This document shows positions 6,068-9,870 of a stretch of DNA of 9,870 nt, in pieces. A program made the translations under genes and the position numbers. Positions within the stretch are counted from its first letter, which is position 1. Each line of letters starts with the position of its first letter. Under the pieces are notes generated by a model, which worked only from the letters and a program-made list of their open reading frames with translations, was not told where the DNA came from and did no database searches. The DNA comes from an uncultured bacterium (lineage in GTDB: Bacteria > Patescibacteriota > Minisyncoccia > Phycocordibacterales > PALSA-1337). The stretch lies in the NCBI GenBank assembly GCA_903905325.1, contig CAIVGA010000043.1, positions 1 to 9,870 on the forward strand, read 5' to 3'.

Positions 6068-8692
6068 ATGCCTAATTCGCATGCCAAAATTCATGGTGAA
6101 GAAAAAATCATTGTCAGAGGCGCGCGTACGCACAATCTGAAAAATATTACTGTAGAAATGCCACGCAATAAAATGATTGCCATTACCGGACTTTCTGGTT
6201 CTGGTAAGTCGTCCTTGGCCTTCGATACTATTTTTGCGGAAGGCCAACGACGTTATGTTGAGTCACTTTCTGCATATGCTCGCCAGTTTTTACATAAAAT
6301 GCAGAAGCCAGATGTAGATGAGATCATCGGTTTATCGCCAGCTATTTCTATTGATCAGAAATCTCGTTCGAACAATCCGCGTTCTACGATTGCGACTATC
6401 ACAGAAATTTACGATTATCTACGTGTTTTGTACGCTCGTGTTGGCAAACCACATTGTCTAGTTTGTGGACGCATTATTCATCGTATTTCAAAGGAGGAAA
6501 TTTTGGAGACTATATTGAAAACTGTTACGACTCGTTCATCTCAGGCTAAGAAAGTTTTTGGTGTAGATATCCAAAATGCAAAAATCGCCGTGTATGCTCC
6601 AGTAGTTGTTGGTCGTAAAGGAGAATATTATCAGATGCTCTATGATCTTCTTGGTAAAGGTTATGATCGAGTACGCATAGATGGAAAAATTCATCGTTTG
6701 CGTGATCAGATTTTGATTGATAAAAATAAGAAGCATGATATAGATGTTCTGGTGGACGAACTATATATAAGCGAATTTACAAAGAAAAATGACGAAGCAC
6801 GCGAACGTTTATCTGAAGCCCTCGAGCACGCAATTCAGGAAGCAAATGGTTTGATAAAAATTGCGTATCCAGGTGCATCGACCGGAAAAAATAACTCAGA
6901 AAAAGCCGACGGCGCCGATGAGGTCCTCATGTCTGTGAAATTCATGTGTCCTTACGATGGTTTTTCATATCCTGAAATAGAACCTCGCCTTTTCTCATTC
7001 AATTCACCGTATGGAGCATGCGCAGCTTGTAATGGTCTAGGAACTGAAAGTATTTTTTCTGATGATCCATGTAAAGTTTGTAAAGGTGTTCGTTTACGTG
7101 ACGAAGCGCTTCACGTAAAAATTGATGGAAAAAATATTGTTGAGGTGACTTCGCTTTCTATTGAGCAAGCGGTGAAACATTTTAGTACACTCAAACTTAC
7201 AGAAGTTGAAATGGAAATTGCCAAGGTTGTTATGAAAGAAATCCAAGCTCGACTTTCATTTATGGTAAATGTAGGTATCGAATATTTGACTCTGGACCGT
7301 CGTGCACACACGCTCTCTGGTGGTGAAGCGCAACGTATTCGCCTTGCCTCACAGCTCGGTTCTGGGCTTGTAGGAGCATTATACGTGCTAGATGAGCCAA
7401 CTATCGGACTTCATCAGCGAGATAATGACAAATTGATTAAGACTCTGCTTCATTTGCGTGATATTGGTAACACCATCATCGTTGTGGAGCATGACGAAGA
7501 CACGATGTTTAGATCAGATTATATGATAGATATTGGTCCAGGTGCTGGCGTTCATGGTGGTAAAGTTGTGGTTTCTGGTTATGTCGACGATCTTCTTACT
7601 GCCAAGAAAAATACTTCTGGTTCTCTAACTTTGGCGTATTTGCGTGGTGAAGAGAAAATTGCTTTGCCAGAAAATCGTCGTGAACCAAAAGGTAAGTTGA
7701 TGATTCGTGGCGGTAACGTTTTCAATATCAAAGACATGAATGTAGATATGCCTATCGGTTGTCTCAATGTTATCACTGGTGTTTCTGGTTCCGGAAAATC
7801 TTCTTTTATGTATGAAATTTTGCATAAGAATTTGTCAGCGAGATTCGAGATGAGAAATCGTTCTGATAAACCTATCAACTGCGCTGAATTCAAAGGTACA
7901 GAATATCTTGGTCGTGTGATTCTGATAGATCAGAGTCCTATAGGTCGTACACCCCGTTCAAATCCCGCTACTTATACCGGTGCGTGGACTCATATTCGCG
8001 ATATGTTTGCTAGTGAGCCAGAAGCACGCGCACGTGGTTGGGGAGCTGGTAGATTCTCATTCAATCGTCCTGGAGGTCGTTGTGAATCCTGTGAAGGTAA
8101 CGGTGAAATCGCTGTTGAGATGCACTTCTTGCCAACGGTTTATGTGACTTGCGATGTTTGTAATGGTACACGCTTTACCAAAGAAACCCTCGAAATTAAG
8201 TTCAAGAAAAAGAACATTCATGAAATTTTGGAAATGACTATTGAAGAAGCTTTGAAATTCTTCGAAGATATTCCAGCTATCGGAGATCGTTTGGCGAGTT
8301 TGAGTGAAGTTGGTCTTGGTTATGTTAAGTTGGGGCAGTCTGCAACAACTCTGTCTGGTGGTGAAGCACAGCGCGTGAAGATTTCTTCAGAATTATATCG
8401 TGCACATATTCAGAAGACTATTTACTTGCTCGATGAGCCAACTGTCGGTTTACACTATGAAGACGTGAAGAAGCTCATCGAAATTCTTCAGCGACTTGTG
8501 GAAAAGGGAAATACTGTCGTTGTTATCGAGCATAATTTGGATTTGATCAAAAATGCTGACTATATTATCGATATTGGTCCAGAAGGTGGAGAGCGTGGTG
8601 GTAAAATTGTTGCAAAGGGAACTCCTGAAGATGTTGCTAAAAGCGAGAAGTCTTATACGGGGCAGTATTTGAAGAAGGTTCTCAGAAGGTAA
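6068..8692 (+). CDS. uvrA: excinuclease ABC subunit A lacking the insertion domain
   Basis: UvrA is the dimeric ABC-type ATPase that scans DNA for lesions and loads UvrB. Seen in order: KIIVRGARTHNLKNI; Walker A GLSGSGKS (41-48); the UvrB-binding domain between Cys130/Cys133 and Cys294; zinc module Cys318-x2-Cys321-x13-Cys335-x2-Cys338; signature LSGGEAQ (416-422); Walker B Asp442-Glu443; second Walker A GVSGSGKS (571-578); zinc finger Cys672-x2-Cys675-x19-Cys695-x2-Cys698; second signature LSGGEAQ (762-768); Walker B Asp789-Glu790. Both ATP sites look intact. The length is 874 residues against 940 in E. coli. The shortfall lies between Cys321 and Cys335, where E. coli has over 100 residues, including the insertion domain. 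The first zinc module therefore looks like the second one. The fourth ligand of the UvrB-binding-domain zinc site is Asp297 instead of Cys. The frame is open from 5996, but the ATG at 6068 fits the promoter and avoids overlap with the upstream gene. Confidence 0.98.
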   Translation: MPNSHAKIHGEEKIIVRGARTHNLKNITVEMPRNKMIAITGLSGSGKSSLAFDTIFAEGQRRYVESLSAYARQFLHKMQKPDVDEIIGLSPAISIDQKSRSNNPRSTIATITEIYDYLRVLYARVGKPHCLVCGRIIHRISKEEILETILKTVTTRSSQAKKVFGVDIQNAKIAVYAPVVVGRKGEYYQMLYDLLGKGYDRVRIDGKIHRLRDQILIDKNKKHDIDVLVDELYISEFTKKNDEARERLSEALEHAIQEANGLIKIAYPGASTGKNNSEKADGADEVLMSVKFMCPYDGFSYPEIEPRLFSFNSPYGACAACNGLGTESIFSDDPCKVCKGVRLRDEALHVKIDGKNIVEVTSLSIEQAVKHFSTLKLTEVEMEIAKVVMKEIQARLSFMVNVGIEYLTLDRRAHTLSGGEAQRIRLASQLGSGLVGALYVLDEPTIGLHQRDNDKLIKTLLHLRDIGNTIIVVEHDEDTMFRSDYMIDIGPGAGVHGGKVVVSGYVDDLLTAKKNTSGSLTLAYLRGEEKIALPENRREPKGKLMIRGGNVFNIKDMNVDMPIGCLNVITGVSGSGKSSFMYEILHKNLSARFEMRNRSDKPINCAEFKGTEYLGRVILIDQSPIGRTPRSNPATYTGAWTHIRDMFASEPEARARGWGAGRFSFNRPGGRCESCEGNGEIAVEMHFLPTVYVTCDVCNGTRFTKETLEIKFKKKNIHEILEMTIEEALKFFEDIPAIGDRLASLSEVGLGYVKLGQSATTLSGGEAQRVKISSELYRAHIQKTIYLLDEPTVGLHYEDVKKLIEILQRLVEKGNTVVVIEHNLDLIKNADYIIDIGPEGGERGGKIVAKGTPEDVAKSEKSYTGQYLKKVLRR

Positions 8693-8735
8693 GTGTGTGG
8701 TTTTGCGTGAGTTTGATGTATCTCATAAATTTAAT

Positions 8736-8744
8736 TGTTATATT
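8736..8744 (+). promoter_or_regulatory. orphan extended -10 site after uvrA
   Basis: TGT-TATATT has the same form as the uvrA promoter (TGC-TATATT) but no protein gene follows on this strand before uvrC at 9241. Transcription would begin near 8751. A TTGATG at 8713-8718 is present but at a 20-nt spacing, longer than ideal. If real, it would drive a short RNA covering the palindrome and the 13-bp repeats. Confidence 0.35.
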
Positions 8745-8793
8745 AGGTGGCCGGATGGATGGGAGAGGTTCACTATCTCTTAACATCAATTTC

Positions 8794-8822
8794 CTCTAAG
8801 TGAGAATGATTCGCATTTAGAG
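8794..8822. repeat. 29-bp imperfect palindrome, Fur-box-like core
   Basis: The arms pair over 14 positions around G8808 with one G-T wobble and one mismatch: CTCTAAGTG on the left faces CATTTAGAG on the right. The core TGAGAATGATTCGCA (8801-8815) matches 11 of 14 defined bases of the 7-1-7 Fur-type pattern TGATAATnATTATCA. It could equally be an RNA hairpin; the A-rich rather than T-rich flank on the plus strand argues against a plus-strand terminator. Confidence 0.5.
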
Positions 8823-8869
8823 AAAAACGTGTTTCAGAGACTGTGTCTGCCACCATCAGCATTCTACGG

Positions 8870-8908
8870 CTAACTCTCGTAGCTAACTCCTGTGACTAAC
8901 TATTGTGG
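8870..8908. repeat. three 13-bp imperfect tandem repeats
   Basis: Units are CTAACTCTCGTAG (8870-8882), CTAACTCCTGTGA (8883-8895) and CTAACTATTGTGG (8896-8908). The first six bases are identical in all three, and T at position 9 or 10 and G at position 10 or 11 recur. The next bases, CTCTAATT, look like a degenerate fourth start. The array lies just past the minus-strand terminator, so it is outside the small protein's message. Confidence 0.6.
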
Positions 8909-8910
8909 CT

Positions 8911-8953
8911 CTAATTAAATAAAAAATGACCACTTGCACACAAGTTGGCCATT
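8911..8953 (-). terminator. Rho-independent terminator of the small membrane-protein gene
   Basis: Read on the minus strand, AATGGCCAACTTG and CAAGTGGTCATT form a 12-bp stem with one bulged A and one G-U pair around a TGTG loop, followed at once by TTTTTATTTAATT. It starts 13 nt after the TGA stop. The plus-strand copy of the hairpin has no U-tract behind it, so it should act mainly on minus-strand transcription. Confidence 0.8.
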
Positions 8954-8966
8954 CGTCTAACACTGG

Positions 8967-9164
8967 TCATTTGTTCATCCTTGCTACAAAAAAGGATATG
9001 AGTAAAAACGCTGTCACAATTGCTGGAACTATTCCCGCTCTACTGTAAGCCCAAATTATGGCACCAACTCCGCAAAGCACGAGGATCGAACCAGTAATCC
9101 ACTTTCTGTTTTGTCTGGCTTCAAATTCTTGTCTGCCTAGCTCAAAATCTCGCATCAATTTCAT
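8967..9164 (-). CDS. small two-helix membrane protein, function unknown
   Basis: A 65-residue protein not assignable to a named family. Residues 1-21 are charged and polar (MKLMRDFELGRQEFEARQNR), probably cytoplasmic and helical. Two hydrophobic helices follow, about 22-40 (WITGSILVLCGVGAIIWAY) and 44-61, joined by the short turn SRAG, ending in a basic tail ARMNK that suggests both ends face the cytoplasm. Support for a real gene: an AGGA Shine-Dalgarno 7 nt before the ATG (the only clear one in the window), a promoter-like TTGACG/TATCCT upstream, and a strong terminator just after the stop. Met4 is an alternative start but is less well spaced from the SD. It is divergent from uvrC, with overlapping promoters. 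It could be a stray membrane anchor, a small regulator of a membrane complex or a toxin-like peptide; nothing seen decides between these. Confidence 0.75.
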   Translation of the reverse strand: MKLMRDFELGRQEFEARQNRKWITGSILVLCGVGAIIWAYSRAGIVPAIVTAFLLISFFVARMNK

Positions 9165-9171
9165 GATTTTT

Positions 9172-9175
9172 TCCT
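9172..9175 (-). promoter_or_regulatory. Shine-Dalgarno of the small membrane-protein gene
   Basis: AGGA on the minus strand, 7 nt before the ATG. It decides the start at Met1 rather than Met4. It stands out because lysS, the transporter, uvrB, the response regulator, uvrA and uvrC have no recognisable SD. Confidence 0.65.
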
Positions 9176-9187
9176 AATTTTCACCTC

Positions 9188-9215
9188 TTGTACATTCCCA
9201 AAATGAGGATACACT
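9188..9215 (+). promoter_or_regulatory. candidate uvrC promoter
   Basis: TTGTAC (9188-9193) and TACACT (9210-9215) with a 16-nt spacer lie before uvrC. Transcription would start near 9222, about 18 nt before the ATG. A second possible -10, TATAAA at 9215-9220, lacks a matching -35. The site overlaps the divergent promoter on the other strand. Confidence 0.4.
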
Positions 9216-9235
9216 ATAAAAGCTCGATCCGTCAA
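9206..9235 (-). promoter_or_regulatory. candidate promoter of the small membrane-protein gene
   Basis: On the minus strand TTGACG (plus coordinates 9230-9235) and TATCCT (9206-9211) are separated by 18 nt. The -35 matches five of six consensus bases. Its -10 overlaps that of the uvrC promoter on the opposite strand, so the two are unlikely to fire at the same time. Confidence 0.45.
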
Positions 9236-9240
9236 TCTTT

Positions 9241-9870
9241 ATGCGCCGCCAATATTTAAACAAATTAAATCTGCCCGACAAACCAGGTATTTACACCTTC
9301 CTAAATAGCCATAAAAGGCCTATGTATATTGGTCGTGCAACTTCGCTGAAAGATCGCGTGAAGAGTTATTTTGCTACTGATTTGATTGAGACGCGTGGAC
9401 CACGGATAGTAGATATGGTCACAAAGTCCACCACACTCAAGTGGCAAGAAACTGATTCTGTATTAGAGGCAATTATTTTAGAAAGTGCACTGATAAAAAA
9501 ATATCAACCTCAATATAACGTAGATGAAAAAGATGATAAGAGTTCGCTGTATATTGTAATAACAGATGAATTATGGCCTAGAGTTTTTACTGTTCGAGCC
9601 AGAGATTATGAACATGAGCACATAAAAACTTTGGCACTTTTTGGTCCGTATCCTCATGGAGGTCTTATTACAGAAGCACTTAAAGTTCTTCGTAAAATTT
9701 TTCCTTTCAAAGATAAAAAGTCGAGAGATTCGAGGCATGAAGCTTTTTATCGAGCAATCGGACGTTCACCATCAGGAGCAGATAATTTGGCACGTAGACG
9801 ATACAAAAGGACTATTCAAAACCTAATTCTTTTTATGCAAGGTAAGAAACAAACTTTGCAGTCTAGGTTA
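9241..9870 (+). CDS. uvrC: excinuclease ABC subunit C, N-terminal part (cut by window edge)
   Basis: UvrC is the endonuclease that cuts on both sides of the lesion in the UvrB-DNA complex. The 210 codons here cover the GIY-YIG nuclease domain, which makes the 3' cut, and the start of the middle region; the UVR motif and the RNase H-like domain lie beyond the window. Catalytic positions are present: Tyr18 in PGIY, Tyr29 in MYIGRA, Arg39, Glu81 in LESALIKKYQPQYN, and Asn93. LFGPY (133-137) and FPF (154-156) follow as in the family. The stretch after it, where E. coli UvrC has four cysteines binding an iron-sulfur cluster, contains none: IGRSPSGA (173-180) replaces IGRC-LGPC, and the whole visible part has no cysteine. 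An in-frame stop at 9217-9219 fixes the ATG at 9241 as the first ATG. No SD. Confidence 0.93.
   Translation, partial: MRRQYLNKLNLPDKPGIYTFLNSHKRPMYIGRATSLKDRVKSYFATDLIETRGPRIVDMVTKSTTLKWQETDSVLEAIILESALIKKYQPQYNVDEKDDKSSLYIVITDELWPRVFTVRARDYEHEHIKTLALFGPYPHGGLITEALKVLRKIFPFKDKKSRDSRHEAFYRAIGRSPSGADNLARRRYKRTIQNLILFMQGKKQTLQSRL

Larger units (their letters stand above)
8693..8966. other. structured non-coding stretch after uvrA; possible small RNA
   Basis: No protein gene is supported in these 274 bases between the convergent uvrA and small membrane-protein genes. It is not empty: it holds an extended -10-like site (8736-8744), a 29-bp imperfect palindrome (8794-8822), a 15-bp near-palindrome CAGAGACTGTGTCTG (8835-8849), a possible CTACG/CGTAG hairpin (8864-8868 with 8878-8882), three 13-bp tandem repeats (8870-8908) and a minus-strand terminator (8911-8953). 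A plus-strand transcript from about 8751 would carry most of these structures. It matches no RNA family that I recognise. A 14-codon frame from ATG 8755 is too short to call. Confidence 0.35.

Noticed and set aside
7579..7893. Open frame of 104 codons on the minus strand inside uvrA
   Set aside because: Opposite the second Walker A region of uvrA; its Pro/Thr/Ser-rich sequence reflects the complement of conserved codons.
8755..8799. 14-codon frame just after the orphan extended -10 site
   Set aside because: Well placed for leaderless translation, but too short and featureless to claim as a gene or leader peptide.
3000..9241. LexA/SOS operators in front of uvrA, uvrB and uvrC
   Set aside because: Neither CTGT-N8-ACAG nor GAAC-N4-GTTC type sites were found near the promoters; a non-canonical LexA site cannot be excluded.
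9641..9826. 61-codon plus-strand frame inside uvrC
   Set aside because: It is an alternative frame of the recognisable uvrC sequence and shows no features of its own.
1..9870. CRISPR array, insertion sequence, integrase, tRNA or rRNA gene
   Set aside because: Looked for repeats with regular spacers, transposase-like proteins, terminal inverted repeats and cloverleaf segments; none seen.

Overview
The window is a gene-dense bacterial segment of roughly 40% GC (judged by eye). It holds seven complete protein genes and one gene cut by the right edge. The most informative content is a dispersed nucleotide excision repair locus: uvrB, a two-receiver response regulator, uvrA, and the 5' part of uvrC lie within about 6.8 kb. 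Upstream are a class II lysyl-tRNA synthetase gene, a DMT/EamA-type transporter gene and a short PadR-type regulator gene.

Likely organism: a member of the Patescibacteria (CPR, perhaps Paceibacteria/Parcubacteria). This is inference. It rests on the lysyl-tRNA synthetase wording around motifs 2 and 3 (for example GFGFGERLF and EFTNMEFYWSYADY), compact genes, almost no Shine-Dalgarno sequences, and extended -10 promoters (TGn-TATAAT type) placed only about 10-30 nt before start codons. TGA serves as a stop codon in one predicted gene and is absent in frame elsewhere, so the UGA-glycine code of Gracilibacteria/SR1 is not supported.

Layout. 59-1555 lysS(+); 1586-2491 EamA transporter(+), 30 nt behind lysS; 2492-2634 an intergenic stretch with a 44-bp nested palindrome and a candidate extended -10; 2635-3051 PadR regulator(+); 3098-5206 uvrB(+) with two 8-bp direct repeats running into its -10; 5242-6027 two-receiver protein(+); 6068-8692 uvrA(+); 8693-8966 a non-coding stretch with its own promoter-like site, a 29-bp imperfect palindrome, three 13-bp tandem repeats and a minus-strand terminator; 8967-9164 small two-helix membrane protein(-); 9165-9240 overlapping divergent promoters; 9241-9870 uvrC(+), 5' part only.

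Functionally, UvrA finds damage and loads UvrB, UvrB verifies the lesion, and UvrC cuts both sides. All three are present with intact catalytic motifs, but two carry structural departures. UvrA lacks the large insertion domain normally found inside the first ATPase module. UvrC lacks all four cysteines that ligate the iron-sulfur cluster in E. coli UvrC. No LexA-type operator was seen in front of uvrA, uvrB or uvrC. I did not find a wholly new system; the most unusual material is the pared-down repair proteins and the structured non-coding stretches around padR and after uvrA.
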